Positions 8,678 through 17,913 of a stretch of 64,000 nucleotides of DNA are shown piece after piece. The stretch is from Thermophagus sp052400625 (GTDB lineage: Bacteria; Bacteroidota; Bacteroidia; Bacteroidales; Marinilabiliaceae): the NCBI GenBank assembly GCA_052400625.1, contig JBQTGH010000002.1. One strand, written 5' to 3'. Both the position numbers and the translations under genes were made by a program. Under the pieces are notes generated by a model. The model ran no database searches. It was not told the DNA's origin and worked only from the letters and a program-made list of their open reading frames with translations. Each line of letters starts with the position of its first letter. Positions within the stretch are counted from its first letter, which is position 1.

Positions 8678-9382
8678 TCAACTATTCTTTTTTGCAATTT
8701 CGGAAGGTCGAAATATATATACCACCCCATATTCGGATGCCTTTTCTCGCTTTTTATCCGGTTCCAAATGGCTATAGAAAGCTTCTACCTCATTCCAGAT
8801 ATTAAGAATCAAATTATCAGCAGTCTCTCTTTCCTGCGCCACTTTTACCTGCATTTTTTGTGAAGTTTTCACCAAATCTTTGTGAACATTATAATTCTCC
8901 ACAAATTTCTCGAAATGTACTTTCACCATTGCAATTGTAGGATTGAAGACCCTTGACCCCCCTTGAGCCATTCTTTCTTCCTCTCCTTTTATAACCCTCA
9001 TGCCCCATTGAAGAAGTTGTTGTTCTGTATTGATCTCGGGAAGTGTTTTGTCGATTTCAGAAAGACCGTAAAAAGTCCGCACATTAGGTTTTAATTCTCC
9101 CCGAGTTATGGCCATATTAACAACCTGAAGAAAGTGAGAAAGATACATTCGTGCTACCCTGAAATTTTCAGTCAGCTTTTTACCGAAATTTGTTTGTCGA
9201 TCTTTGCTAAACTGATATTGTCTAATTGCTTGTTCAAACTGGGGAACAAAGACTTTTACATCAAACAGCAATTTGGGAGAAAAGGCGAGATCTTTGGGTT
9301 CTGTCTGAACGCCTTTGTTTTGCGCTGTTTTCAATGCTCTCAACCTAGCCTGATCTGTATTTGGAAGTCGTCGGTATGGCAT
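8678..9382 (-). CDS. Conserved Bacteroidota hypothetical protein (helical, soluble)
   Basis: About 234 residues from the ATG at 9382 (MPYRRLPNTDQARLRALKTA). An upstream ATG at 9502 would add 40 hydrophobic residues but lies inside the sdhB terminator hairpin, so 9382 is preferred. The protein is mainly helical and charged, with segments such as FVPQFEQAIRQYQFSKDRQ, YLSHFLQVVNMAITRGELKP, and a C terminus EKASEYGVVYIFRPSEIAKK. No catalytic motif, signal peptide or membrane span is seen. I recall similar MPYRRLPNTD-starting proteins in other Bacteroidota but no assigned function. Confidence 0.7.
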   Translation of the reverse strand: MPYRRLPNTDQARLRALKTAQNKGVQTEPKDLAFSPKLLFDVKVFVPQFEQAIRQYQFSKDRQTNFGKKLTENFRVARMYLSHFLQVVNMAITRGELKPNVRTFYGLSEIDKTLPEINTEQQLLQWGMRVIKGEEERMAQGGSRVFNPTIAMVKVHFEKFVENYNVHKDLVKTSQKMQVKVAQERETADNLILNIWNEVEAFYSHLEPDKKREKASEYGVVYIFRPSEIAKKNS

Positions 9383-9472
9383 GGGTTCATCTTTTCCTGC
9401 GCCTTGAAGATAGAAAAAGTTCAACCAATTACAAAACAAAGAGATAATCCTATTCACAAAGATGGTTAAGAA

Positions 9473-9512
9473 AAACAAAATCCCGGACCATAAAATTGGC
9501 ACCGGGATTGTG
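9473..9512 (-). terminator. Terminator of the sdhCAB operon
   Basis: On the minus strand the stem AATCCCGG/CCGGGATT (9502-9509 with 9479-9486) has extra pairing in the loop and is followed by TTGTTTTTC. It lies 27 bases after the sdhB stop. Confidence 0.8.
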
Positions 9513-9535
9513 TTTTATTAATCATTTTGCGTTTA

Positions 9536-10291
9536 TTACTCCTGAAGTTTAGCCTTTAGAAATTCACGATTCAAACGCGCGATATTAGCCAAAGAAATAC
9601 CTTTAGGACACTCAACTTCACAGGCTCCGGTATTGGTACAATTTCCAAAGCCTAATTCATCCATTTTAGCGACCATATTACGGGCTCGACGAGCAGCTTC
9701 GACACGTCCCTGAGGAAGCAATGCAAGATGGCTTACCTTAGCCGACACAAACAACATGGCAGAACCATTCTTACATGCTGCGACACATGCGCCACAACCG
9801 ATACATGAGGCTGAGTCCATAGCTTCATCTGCGGCATCCTTAGGAATCGGAATGGCATTAGCATCGGGAACACCTCCTGTGCTCACAGAAACATAACCTC
9901 CTGCGGCAATAATCTTATCAAATGCACTACGATCAACAATTAAGTCTTTAATGATCGGAAATCCGGCAGAACGCCAAGGCTCTACAGTGATGGTTTCTCC
10001 GTCTTTAAATTTACGCATGTGCAACTGACAGGTGGTTACATCATCGTCGGGACCATGAGGACGGCCGTTGATATAAAGTGAACACATACCGCAAATTCCT
10101 TCACGACAATCATGATCAAAAGCAACCGGCTCCTTTCCTTCATTAATAAGTTCTTCATTGAGAATGTCCATCATCTCCAAAAAAGAGCTGTCGATGGAAA
10201 TGTCTTTAAGTTCATAAGTTTCGAACCGGCCTTTGGCTTTAGGACCTGCCTGGCGCCAAACTCTCAGTTTTATATTTATTGTTTTTTCCAT
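9536..10291 (-). CDS. sdhB: Succinate dehydrogenase/fumarate reductase iron-sulfur subunit
   Basis: A 251-residue electron-transfer subunit. The N-terminal ferredoxin domain carries CREGICGMC plus a later Cys for the [2Fe-2S] cluster. The C-terminal domain carries CIGCGACVAAC and CTNTGACEVECPKGI for the [4Fe-4S] and [3Fe-4S] clusters. It passes electrons between the flavoprotein and the cytochrome b subunit. It is the last gene of the sdhC-A-B operon, 30 bases after sdhA, and is followed by a strong terminator. In Bacteroidota such complexes may run as fumarate reductase under anaerobiosis; the sequence alone does not decide direction. Confidence 0.95.
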   Translation of the reverse strand: MEKTINIKLRVWRQAGPKAKGRFETYELKDISIDSSFLEMMDILNEELINEGKEPVAFDHDCREGICGMCSLYINGRPHGPDDDVTTCQLHMRKFKDGETITVEPWRSAGFPIIKDLIVDRSAFDKIIAAGGYVSVSTGGVPDANAIPIPKDAADEAMDSASCIGCGACVAACKNGSAMLFVSAKVSHLALLPQGRVEAARRARNMVAKMDELGFGNCTNTGACEVECPKGISLANIARLNREFLKAKLQE

Positions 10292-10321
10292 GATAAATAC
10301 TCATTAATATTTACATCCCGG

Positions 10322-12262
10322 TTATTTATAGTTGCGTTGAACCAGTTTTACCACTTCAAACTTCAATTCCTCTTTATGCAATTCCGGTTCCTGATCTTCC
10401 CCTTTGTAAAGCCAGCAGGAAGTATAAGAGAACTTATCATCCTGACGAAGAGCTTCTCCTTCTTCCGTCTGATACTCTTCTCTGAAGTGACCACCGCAGG
10501 ATTCTTCCCGTTGTAAAGCATCCCTGGCCATAAGTTCACCAATTTCGATGAAATCAGCTAAACGAGAAGCTTTCTCCAACTCTACGTTCATCCCTTCAGC
10601 AGAACCGGGAATTCGGACATTGGTCCAAAACTCTTTTTTGATACTCTGAATCTTATCAATGGCTTGCTGCAAACCTTCCTTGTTTCTGGCCATTCCAACA
10701 AAATCCCACATTATCAATCCAAGCTCCTTGTGAATGCTGTCAACCGAACGTTTTCCCTGAATGCCCATAATCTTGTTAAACCGTTTTTTAGCGGCTTTTT
10801 CGGCTTCCTCGAATTCTTTCTCCTTCGTTGACATACGGGGGGTGGAAATATCGTCAGCCAAATAATTCTGAACGGTATATGGTAACACAAAATAGCCATC
10901 TGCAAGTCCCTGCATCAGGGCTGAAGCTCCCAGACGGTTGGCTCCGTGATCAGAGAAGTTGGCCTCACCAGCGGCAAACAATCCCGGAACAGTTGTTTGC
11001 AGTTCATAATCGACCCAAAGTCCCCCCATGGTATAATGGATCGCCGGATAAATCATCATTGGGGTTTCGTAAGGATTCTCATCCACAATTTTTTCATACA
11101 TCTGGAAAAGGTTACCATAACGTGCTTCAATGGCATCGCGTCCCAGACGCTCAATGGCAGATTTAAAATCAAGATAAACCGCCAAACCTGTTGATCCAAC
11201 ACCATATCCTGCATCACAACGCTCTTTAGCAGCACGAGAAGCTACATCCCTCGGGACCAAGTTCCCAAATGCAGGATAGCGACGTTCTAAGTAGTAATCA
11301 CGATCTTCCTCCGGAATATCCACTGGCTTCAATTTTCCGGCCCGAATAGCTTCTGCATCTTCCTTCTTTTTTGGTACCCATATACGACCATCATTCCGAA
11401 GAGATTCGGACATCAAAGTCAATTTACTCTGGAATTTACCATGGACAGGAATACAGGTGGGATGGATCTGAGCAAAACAAGGGTTCGCAAACATAGCCCC
11501 TTTTTGGTAGGCCCTCCAAGCAGCTGATCCATTCGAACCCATTGCATTGGTTGAAAGAAAGAATGTATTCCCATAACCACCAGTAGCTAACACCACTGCA
11601 TGACCAAAGTAACGTTCAAGTTCTCCGGTTACCAAATTACGGGCGATAATTCCTCTTGCTTTACCATCGACCATTACAATTTCAACCATTTCGGTCCGGG
11701 TATGCAACTCTACACTTCCCTCATGAACCTGACGCATAAGTGCCTGATAAGCGCCCAAAAGTAATTGCTGGCCGGTTTGACCTTTTGCATAAAAAGTACG
11801 ACTAACCTGAGCTCCACCAAAAGAACGGTTATCGAGCAATCCTCCATATTCACGGGCAAAGGGAACACCTTGTGCAACACACTGATCAATGATATTATTA
11901 CTCACCTGTGCCAATCGGTAAACATTGGCCTCGCGTGCTCTGTAGTCCCCACCTTTTACAGTATCATAAAATAGACGATAAACAGAATCTCCATCATTGG
12001 GATAATTTTTTGCAGCATTAATACCTCCCTGAGCCGCGATGGAATGGGCCCGTCGAGGCGAATCCTGAATAGTAAATACTTTTACGTTAAATCCCATTTC
12101 TCCAAACGAAGCAGCAGCCGATGCTCCTGCCAACCCCGTTCCTACAACAATAATATCTAGTTTTCTTTTATTGGCGGGGTTAACCAGTTTTTGATTAGCT
12201 TTATAATTGTCCCATTTTTGAGCAAGAGGCCCTTCGGGAATCTTTGCATCTAATTTTACCAT
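10322..12262 (-). CDS. sdhA: Succinate dehydrogenase/fumarate reductase flavoprotein subunit
   Basis: A 646-residue flavoprotein. The dinucleotide-binding motif is VVGTGLAGASAAASFGEMGF near residue 40. The segment RRAHSIAAQGGINAAKNYP holds the His that links FAD covalently and part of the FAD site. The dicarboxylate-site stretch AQIHPTCIPVHGKF is present, as is HYTMGGLWVDYE, and GEANFSDHGANRLGASAL closes the capping region. It interconverts succinate and fumarate in the TCA cycle or fumarate respiration. The length and lineage type match the Wolinella/Bacteroidota form with diheme cytochrome b. It sits 17 bases after sdhC. Confidence 0.96.
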   Translation of the reverse strand: MVKLDAKIPEGPLAQKWDNYKANQKLVNPANKRKLDIIVVGTGLAGASAAASFGEMGFNVKVFTIQDSPRRAHSIAAQGGINAAKNYPNDGDSVYRLFYDTVKGGDYRAREANVYRLAQVSNNIIDQCVAQGVPFAREYGGLLDNRSFGGAQVSRTFYAKGQTGQQLLLGAYQALMRQVHEGSVELHTRTEMVEIVMVDGKARGIIARNLVTGELERYFGHAVVLATGGYGNTFFLSTNAMGSNGSAAWRAYQKGAMFANPCFAQIHPTCIPVHGKFQSKLTLMSESLRNDGRIWVPKKKEDAEAIRAGKLKPVDIPEEDRDYYLERRYPAFGNLVPRDVASRAAKERCDAGYGVGSTGLAVYLDFKSAIERLGRDAIEARYGNLFQMYEKIVDENPYETPMMIYPAIHYTMGGLWVDYELQTTVPGLFAAGEANFSDHGANRLGASALMQGLADGYFVLPYTVQNYLADDISTPRMSTKEKEFEEAEKAAKKRFNKIMGIQGKRSVDSIHKELGLIMWDFVGMARNKEGLQQAIDKIQSIKKEFWTNVRIPGSAEGMNVELEKASRLADFIEIGELMARDALQREESCGGHFREEYQTEEGEALRQDDKFSYTSCWLYKGEDQEPELHKEELKFEVVKLVQRNYK

Positions 12263-12279
12263 GATCTCTCCGTATTTAT

Positions 12280-12984
12280 TTAGTTAGGCTGATAGAACAA
12301 GTATTGAAGAATGGCAATGGAAGAAAATCCAATTCCAATAATCCAGGCAAAAATATTTCCCAGAACATTGAGTCTTTTTCTCCATATTTGATTACTGAAA
12401 CCAATGGTTTGAAATGCAGACCAAACACCATGAGTAAGGTGAATAGCAAGTCCCACTGATCCAATAACATAAACCACAACAATCCACAGGTATCCAAAGG
12501 TGGTATTAACCAATGCATAAGCATTTTCAACCTGAGTTGGAACACCTGCAATTTCAACAGTGGTGTGTTCCAAGGTAGGATCGCCTGTGATTTTCATCTT
12601 CACCCAAAAATTGGCAATATGAAGTACCAGAAAAGCAGCTATCGTAATACCAAGCACCAACATGTTTTGTGAAGCCCAAGTAACGCCTGAAGTCTTCTTG
12701 CCAGAGGCATAGCGCTCGGGACCTCGTGCCCTACGATTCTCAAGAGTCAGCTTTATGCCATAAAGAATATGGACAATAAAGCCCAGAGCCAACAATGGCT
12801 CTATTACTCGGATAGCCGGATTGGTGGCCATAAAATGGGCACCCGCATTAAACAGATCTCCTCCATCGGGGACCAACAAGAATGAGTTCACAGTAAGGTG
12901 AACTACAAGGAACAGAATCAGAAAAAGCCCTGATATGCTCATCAACAGCTTTTTCCCAATTGAAGAACCTAGTGTACTGCTCAT
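12280..12984 (-). CDS. sdhC: Succinate dehydrogenase cytochrome b subunit (diheme b558 type)
   Basis: A 234-residue membrane anchor with five predicted spans: LLMSISGLFLILFLVVHLTV; IEPLLALGFIVHILYGIKLT; MLVLGITIAAFLVLHIANFW; YLWIVVVYVIGSVGLAIHLT; NVLGNIFAWIIGIGFSSIAI. His residues in the first four spans (VVHL, IVHI, VLHI, AIHL) are in position to ligate two b hemes. It anchors sdhA and sdhB and exchanges electrons with menaquinone. It is first in the operon, downstream of a good promoter at 13048-13079. Confidence 0.93.
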   Translation of the reverse strand: MSSTLGSSIGKKLLMSISGLFLILFLVVHLTVNSFLLVPDGGDLFNAGAHFMATNPAIRVIEPLLALGFIVHILYGIKLTLENRRARGPERYASGKKTSGVTWASQNMLVLGITIAAFLVLHIANFWVKMKITGDPTLEHTTVEIAGVPTQVENAYALVNTTFGYLWIVVVYVIGSVGLAIHLTHGVWSAFQTIGFSNQIWRKRLNVLGNIFAWIIGIGFSSIAILQYLFYQPN

Positions 12985-13047
12985 AAATCAATTTGTTTTA
13001 TTTGTATCTCGATTGTATTAATTAACCTGTTCGACACTTTATAAACG

Positions 13048-13079
13048 CAAAGGTAGATGCTACATTCTTTATTCCCCAA
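13048..13079 (-). promoter_or_regulatory. Promoter of sdhCAB
   Basis: On the minus strand TTG (13079-13077), a 21-base spacer, then TACCTTTG (13055-13048), matching the Bacteroidota -33/-7 consensus. The predicted leader to the sdhC ATG is about 60 bases. Confidence 0.65.
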
Positions 13080-13397
13080 TAAAATTAAAGAAATTGTTCT
13101 TTATTTATATCTAATCTAATTTGCAATCCATCTTACCTCTAAAATAAAAGAATAATTTTAGATATTATTATCCTATTTAACAAATCAGGACAAAAGTAGT
13201 ATAAAATCAGGTATTTGTAATAAAATGGGTCTAAAAAAATTGGGCTCCTAAAATTACTGGCATTTAATTTCCAAGTAGCCATATTTTCAACATGAAGAAC
13301 AATCATAAATAAAAATTTCTACTCAAACAAGACACCCAACTCCTATCTCCAATATCGTTTATCAACGGGCAAATAAAAGCCATTATTATCATACCTC

Positions 13398-13428
13398 TTT
13401 CGAATTGTACTAAAGTTTTATATTTTTG
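13398..13428 (+). promoter_or_regulatory. Promoter of frr
   Basis: TTTC at 13398-13401, a 19-base spacer, then TATTTTTG at 13421-13428. The element overlaps the TTG at 13426, which argues against that codon as the frr start. The rest of the sdhC-frr gap (about 300 bases) is AT-rich with nothing else recognised. Confidence 0.55.
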
Positions 13429-13473
13429 TTCACAATTAATCTAAAATCAAACATTAACCAATTGATTTTTGCC

Positions 13474-14037
13474 ATGGAAGATGATGTTCAAATACTGATC
13501 GAAAGCGCTGAGGAAAAGATGCAAAAGACCATTAATCATCTTGACCGTGAGCTCGGGAAAATACGGGCCGGAAAAGCAGATCCTCGCATCCTGGAAGGGG
13601 TAATGGTGGAATATTACGGAAATATGACCCCTCTAAATCAAGTCGCCAGCATTAACACCCCAGATCCCCGTACAATAGCCATTCAACCCTGGGAAAAAGG
13701 AATGATTGCTTCTATCGAAAAGGCAATCATGAATGCCAATCTTGGGCTCAATCCTGACAATAACGGAGATATTATTCGTATTAACATCCCGCCCCTTACC
13801 GAAGAGAGACGACACAACCTGGTTAAACAGGTAAAAAAAGAAGGGGAAGAAGCACGTATCAGTATTCGGAGCATTAGAAGAGAAACCAATGATGAACTTA
13901 AAAAACTGAAAAAAGAGGGACTGCCCGAAGACATTGAAAAAAATGCTGAAGATGACGTGCAAAAATTAACGGATAAATATGCCAAGAAGATTGACACAAT
14001 GCTAGAAGAAAAAGAGAAGGATATTTTAACTGTCTGA
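13474..14037 (+). CDS. frr: Ribosome recycling factor
   Basis: A 187-residue protein from ATG 13474 (MEDDVQILIESAEEKMQKT), the normal family length. It contains LDRELGKIRAGKADPRILEG, VEYYGNMTPLNQVASINTPD, IAIQPWEKGMIASIEKAIMN and the C-terminal helix IRRETNDELKKLKKEGLPED. RRF works with EF-G to split the post-termination ribosome. An in-frame TTG at 13426 would add 16 residues but falls inside the promoter. It stands alone, with a terminator immediately after it. Confidence 0.96.
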   Translation: MEDDVQILIESAEEKMQKTINHLDRELGKIRAGKADPRILEGVMVEYYGNMTPLNQVASINTPDPRTIAIQPWEKGMIASIEKAIMNANLGLNPDNNGDIIRINIPPLTEERRHNLVKQVKKEGEEARISIRSIRRETNDELKKLKKEGLPEDIEKNAEDDVQKLTDKYAKKIDTMLEEKEKDILTV

Positions 14038-14063
14038 CACGCTCTCTATAAAAGAAACAAATT

Positions 14064-14110
14064 AAAACCCGAGCATCAAACTGCAAACTGCAAAAGATGT
14101 TCGGGTTTTT
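14064..14110 (+). terminator. Terminator after frr (possibly bidirectional)
   Basis: A 14-bp stem pairs 14064-14077 with 14096-14109 with a single G-T pair, ending in TTTTT. It lies between convergent frr and the gene at 14139, and the A-rich 5' side would give T residues on the minus strand. Confidence 0.75.
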
Positions 14111-14138
14111 AATGAAATTTATGGAGAATATGAAAATC

Positions 14139-15128
14139 TTATATCTTTTCAGAAAGTTTCTTTCTTACATATTCTTCGGTATATTCTATTCGGTTTTGTC
14201 GTTCAATATCCATTAGCTCCATCTCACTCTTATTTTGGTCTTTCAAGACCATCAGCGTGCGCACCATTAAATCAATGTTTCCTAGAATCTGATTTATTCT
14301 TGAACGCATTTTCTTGGTTTTGGATTCAACCAACCAGTCCTGCATTAAATCACTTATCAAGCCTGGCACAAAATGATCTGCCAACTTGTTAAGGATCAAA
14401 ATATCCCGTGAGGGAAAAAATGGTTCTACTATAACTGCAAAACATTTTATCTGACTTGCCAAAGATGGTATCATTCCATAAACTTGATCTATTTCACTTG
14501 GAGGAATAGCATCATATTTTATTTTTCTGGAGAAAAACATTTCCCAGGAGCCCCAACTCTTTTCGTTTTTAAGATTTTTTACAGCATCCGCCAGTTTCAA
14601 CTGGATTTCCTTACCCATTTCAAGCGCCTGATCCAAAATCACTTTCCGTGCTTTCACTTCTCCGGCTTTCCCAACAAGATGGAGCATTGAAGAAACTTCC
14701 TGATAATAATATTTATCTAATGTGGACTGTTTTATGTTTTTCACAAGTACTCTCAAGCTTCGCGTCTCTCTTTTAGATTTCATCACTGGCGTAATTTTTT
14801 CCAGTTCGTCGGAGAATACCTGAATACTATCGGAAAAAGAATTGAGCAACAAATAAGTTACAATAAATCGACGTCTCTTCAGATCCTTTTCATTTTCCTG
14901 TTTCTCAAAAACAACATAGAAAAACGACCTTAGACCAGGAATTTGATCCAGATTTCGTGAAGATAAATGAGACAAAACAAGTTTTGAAAATGCCGTATTG
15001 GTTTTTTTCTCATTTCTGATCTGCTCCTTCCGGTATTTGGTCAGCATTTCATAATAATTCTGTAGCGCTTCTTGTTTGAATATTTCTCTTTGAGCTTCCT
15101 TTATCTGATCTGCAATCCCCTGAAACAT
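14139..15128 (-). CDS. Hypothetical helical protein
   Basis: A 329-residue soluble, strongly helical protein with no signal peptide, membrane span or recognisable catalytic motif. It starts MFQGIADQIKEAQREIFKQE and has long charged helices (YEMLTKYRKEQIRNEKKTN; KVILDQALEMGKEIQLKLAD; QNRIEYTEEYVRKKLSEKI), so a coiled-coil or helical-repeat structure is likely. It is transcribed alone, convergent with frr. I do not recognise the family. Its upstream region carries a duplicated 11-mer that could be a regulatory site. Confidence 0.6.
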   Translation of the reverse strand: MFQGIADQIKEAQREIFKQEALQNYYEMLTKYRKEQIRNEKKTNTAFSKLVLSHLSSRNLDQIPGLRSFFYVVFEKQENEKDLKRRRFIVTYLLLNSFSDSIQVFSDELEKITPVMKSKRETRSLRVLVKNIKQSTLDKYYYQEVSSMLHLVGKAGEVKARKVILDQALEMGKEIQLKLADAVKNLKNEKSWGSWEMFFSRKIKYDAIPPSEIDQVYGMIPSLASQIKCFAVIVEPFFPSRDILILNKLADHFVPGLISDLMQDWLVESKTKKMRSRINQILGNIDLMVRTLMVLKDQNKSEMELMDIERQNRIEYTEEYVRKKLSEKI

Positions 15129-15626
15129 GATTTTTTATTTTTTAAGGTTTAAAGTTAACTCTTCGGATCGGGCTATCTAATGGGATCGGGCTACGAAATT
15201 GAGAAACCTGAATACATCAATTTTTATATTTCTTCCTTTAAAAAGACAATTGGGAAATACACTGTTTTTTTCAAAAACATCACAATTAAAACCTATACTG
15301 ACAACAGTCACTGCCTACTTATGTAACATAAATTTTAAAGGGTGTTCTTTGAGACTATAAATATAAACAATTAAACAATTCGTCAAATATTATTTTTGAT
15401 TAATATGGTTTATGAATTCTTGACCATAAAGATGTTTCAATCTAATATTTCTCTAGAATCAATATATTGAAAGCCTTATAGAATCACGACAAACAGAACG
15501 TCTGCAAATAATCTTCAATGACAAACGATTTGGAGAAAAATACTTATTCTCGAAAAATTAAGTTTCCAAATCGCACATTGACTTCTCTATTCTTCCACAC
15601 CCAATTTTTCGACAATTCATACATAA
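15129..15626. other. Intergenic region between a hypothetical gene and the CPBP protease
   Basis: About 500 AT-rich bases. The only structure seen is an exact 11-base direct repeat, GGATCGGGCTA, at 15165-15175 and 15183-15193, just upstream of the ATG at 15128. A minus-strand TAACTTTA lies between repeat and start and resembles a weak -7 element. Nothing else was recognised. Confidence 0.4.
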
Positions 15627-16550
15627 TTAAAATTGACTACTCCTCATGAGCGTACTACTTTTATAAAACTGCCAAAAAAAGAAAATCATCCCCACAATGG
15701 CCGGAACAGAAAAAAGCCAAGGGATTGACAACTCATCAGGAGAAGGCTGAAGCGGATTAATTTCAGGATTTGAATACCGGTAATAATAGAACAATATCAA
15801 CGATAAAAAATTATTTGCAAAATGTCCGACAATAGGGTACCATAAGTTCTCACCCCAAATCATCAGATAACCCAAAGCCAATCCAAGAAAAAATCGAGGT
15901 AGAAATGTATAAAACTGCAAGTGTATAGCACTAAAAAGAAACGCTGTTACAAAAACAGCCACATGTGCGTTTCTAAACCATTCTCTGAATATAGGTTGCA
16001 AAACGCCCCTAAATAACATCTCCTCTCCCAGTGCCGGCAATACTGCGATCATCAAAACATTCACCAGAAGCAGCCCTAAATGATCGGTATTAAGAAACTG
16101 GTATATTAAATCAACAGCGCTCTCCTCCGATTGATGCATCCATCTCTCTATTCCACTCAAAGATTCCGGTAATTGCAGACTACTGTTCCATAATCCAAGA
16201 TAGTTAACAGCTGGTTGTGATAATACTATGATCAGGAAACTTAATGCAACCATTCTACCATTAGGCCTCCAAAGACCTATTCCCCTCGTATAGTGTCCCC
16301 AAAACAAGAAACTCGCCAGTAATGAGGGAATAATAAACAATGAAATACTTTGAACTATTTGAAAATAACGCAACAATCCCGTGGTCAATAAACCATCAAT
16401 CGATCCCGTATCAAAAAATGAAAAGCCCTCCACAAAAGGAAGTGCCAACAACATAGCCAAAAAAGAAAAAACCATAAAGCTGGTAACTACCAGCAATATG
16501 GCCATTACTAATTTGCCAAATCCTCCAAGATGATTCCAAATAGCCTTCAT
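15627..16550 (-). CDS. CPBP family intramembrane metalloprotease
   Basis: A 307-residue polytopic membrane protein with about eight spans. The CPBP (Abi/CAAX) signature is complete: GEEMLFRGVLQPIFREW near residue 175 (EExxxR), FLFSAIHLQF (FxxxH) in a later span, and VGHFANNFLSL (the third conserved motif). Family members cleave within membranes or process prenylated or bacteriocin-like peptides; the substrate here is unknown. It ends 10 bases from the tyrS stop side and follows the same strand as tyrS and cvpA, so these three may be one operon with this gene last. Confidence 0.85.
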   Translation of the reverse strand: MKAIWNHLGGFGKLVMAILLVVTSFMVFSFLAMLLALPFVEGFSFFDTGSIDGLLTTGLLRYFQIVQSISLFIIPSLLASFLFWGHYTRGIGLWRPNGRMVALSFLIIVLSQPAVNYLGLWNSSLQLPESLSGIERWMHQSEESAVDLIYQFLNTDHLGLLLVNVLMIAVLPALGEEMLFRGVLQPIFREWFRNAHVAVFVTAFLFSAIHLQFYTFLPRFFLGLALGYLMIWGENLWYPIVGHFANNFLSLILFYYYRYSNPEINPLQPSPDELSIPWLFSVPAIVGMIFFFWQFYKSSTLMRSSQF

Positions 16551-16559
16551 GAAATAGGA

Positions 16560-17852
16560 TTATTCCGCTATGATCAAATAATAGTTTTTCTTACCCTTTT
16601 GCACCAAAATATATTTATCATTCAAAAGATCGGAAAGATCAACGGTTATCTCCTCTGACCCTACTTTTTCTTTATTAATTCCGACTCCACCTCCTTTGAT
16701 GGTCCTCCGGGCTTCACCCTTTGAAGGGAAGATACCGGTCTTTTCAGCCACCAGGTCAATAATTCCAATACCACTATTCAATTCCTGACGATTAATGTTA
16801 AAGGTTGGCACCCCCTCAAAAACCGACAGCAGAGTCTTTTCATCCAGCTTTCGCAATGTATCTGTAACATTCTTTCCAAACAATATTTGCGAAGCATCCA
16901 TAGCCATCTGCAAAGCATCATCTCCATGCACCAAACGAGTGACCGTTTCTGCAAGTCGCTTCTGCAGCAACCGCTGATGAGGCGCTTCAGCATGACGCGT
17001 TATAAGATCCTCTATTTCTTCACGTTCTATTCGCGTAAATATTTTGATGTATTTTTCAGCATCACTATCCGATGTGTTAAGCCAAAACTGATAAAATGAA
17101 TAGGGACTAGTCCGTTCAGGATCTAACCAAACATTCCCGGATTCCGTTTTCCCAAATTTTCCACCATCAGCTTTGGTAATGAGCGGGCAGGTCAGTGCGA
17201 AAGCCTCTCCTCCTGATTTTCTTCGAATAAGCTCTGTACCTGTGGTAATATTACCCCATTGATCCGAGCCTCCCATTTGTAATTTACAACCATACTCCTG
17301 ATATAAATGAAAGAAATCATACCCTTGCACCAACTGATATGTAAACTCGGTAAACGATAATCCCTCTCGCGTTTCATTACTGAGTCGCTTTTTTACCGAA
17401 TCCTTGGCCATCATGTAATTAACGGTAATATGTTTCCCTACATCCCGAATAAACTCCAAAAAGGAAAATTTTTTCATCCAGTCGTAGTTATTCACCAGAA
17501 GAGCACTGTTCTCATTCTCTGAATCAAAATCCAAAAAACGTGATAATTGCTTCTTGATACATTCTTGATTGTGATGCAGGGTCGCTTCATCCAGCAGGTT
17601 TCTCTCCTGCGATTTCATAGATGGATCTCCAATCATTCCCGTTGCACCCCCAACAAGAACTATGGGTCGGTGACCAAATGCCTGAAAGTGGCGAAGCATC
17701 ATAACACCCACCAAATGGCCAATGTGTAACGAATCGGCAGTAGGATCGATCCCCACATAGGCCGTTGTCATCTCCTTTTCCAATTGTTCTTCGGTCCCGG
17801 GCATGATGTCGTGAATCATCCCCCTCCATCTTAGTTCTTCTACAAAATTCAT
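16560..17852 (-). CDS. tyrS: Tyrosyl-tRNA synthetase
   Basis: About 430 residues from ATG 17852 (MNFVEELRWRGMIHDIMPGT), the usual Bacteroidota start; a start at 17888 would add 12 non-conserved residues. The class I motifs are visible: PTADSLHIGHLVGV (HIGH) near residue 40 and GGKFGKTESGN (KMSKS equivalent KFGKT) near residue 230. The tyrosine/tRNA-binding region QLVQGYDFFHLYQEYGCKLQ and an S4-like C-terminal domain (FPSKGEARRTIKGGGVGIN) are present. It charges tRNA-Tyr. Upstream is cvpA on the same strand. Confidence 0.96.
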   Translation of the reverse strand: MNFVEELRWRGMIHDIMPGTEEQLEKEMTTAYVGIDPTADSLHIGHLVGVMMLRHFQAFGHRPIVLVGGATGMIGDPSMKSQERNLLDEATLHHNQECIKKQLSRFLDFDSENENSALLVNNYDWMKKFSFLEFIRDVGKHITVNYMMAKDSVKKRLSNETREGLSFTEFTYQLVQGYDFFHLYQEYGCKLQMGGSDQWGNITTGTELIRRKSGGEAFALTCPLITKADGGKFGKTESGNVWLDPERTSPYSFYQFWLNTSDSDAEKYIKIFTRIEREEIEDLITRHAEAPHQRLLQKRLAETVTRLVHGDDALQMAMDASQILFGKNVTDTLRKLDEKTLLSVFEGVPTFNINRQELNSGIGIIDLVAEKTGIFPSKGEARRTIKGGGVGINKEKVGSEEITVDLSDLLNDKYILVQKGKKNYYLIIAE

Positions 17853-17913
17853 AGCTATAATATTCTCTTTCTTATTTAGGAAGCCCAAAATTAAGAATTA
17901 TTACCAAACCCCA

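Noticed and set aside
9383..9502. N-terminal extension with a membrane span on the 8678 gene
   Set aside because: The extra start lies inside the sdhB terminator, and MPYRRLPNTD at 9382 is the natural family start.
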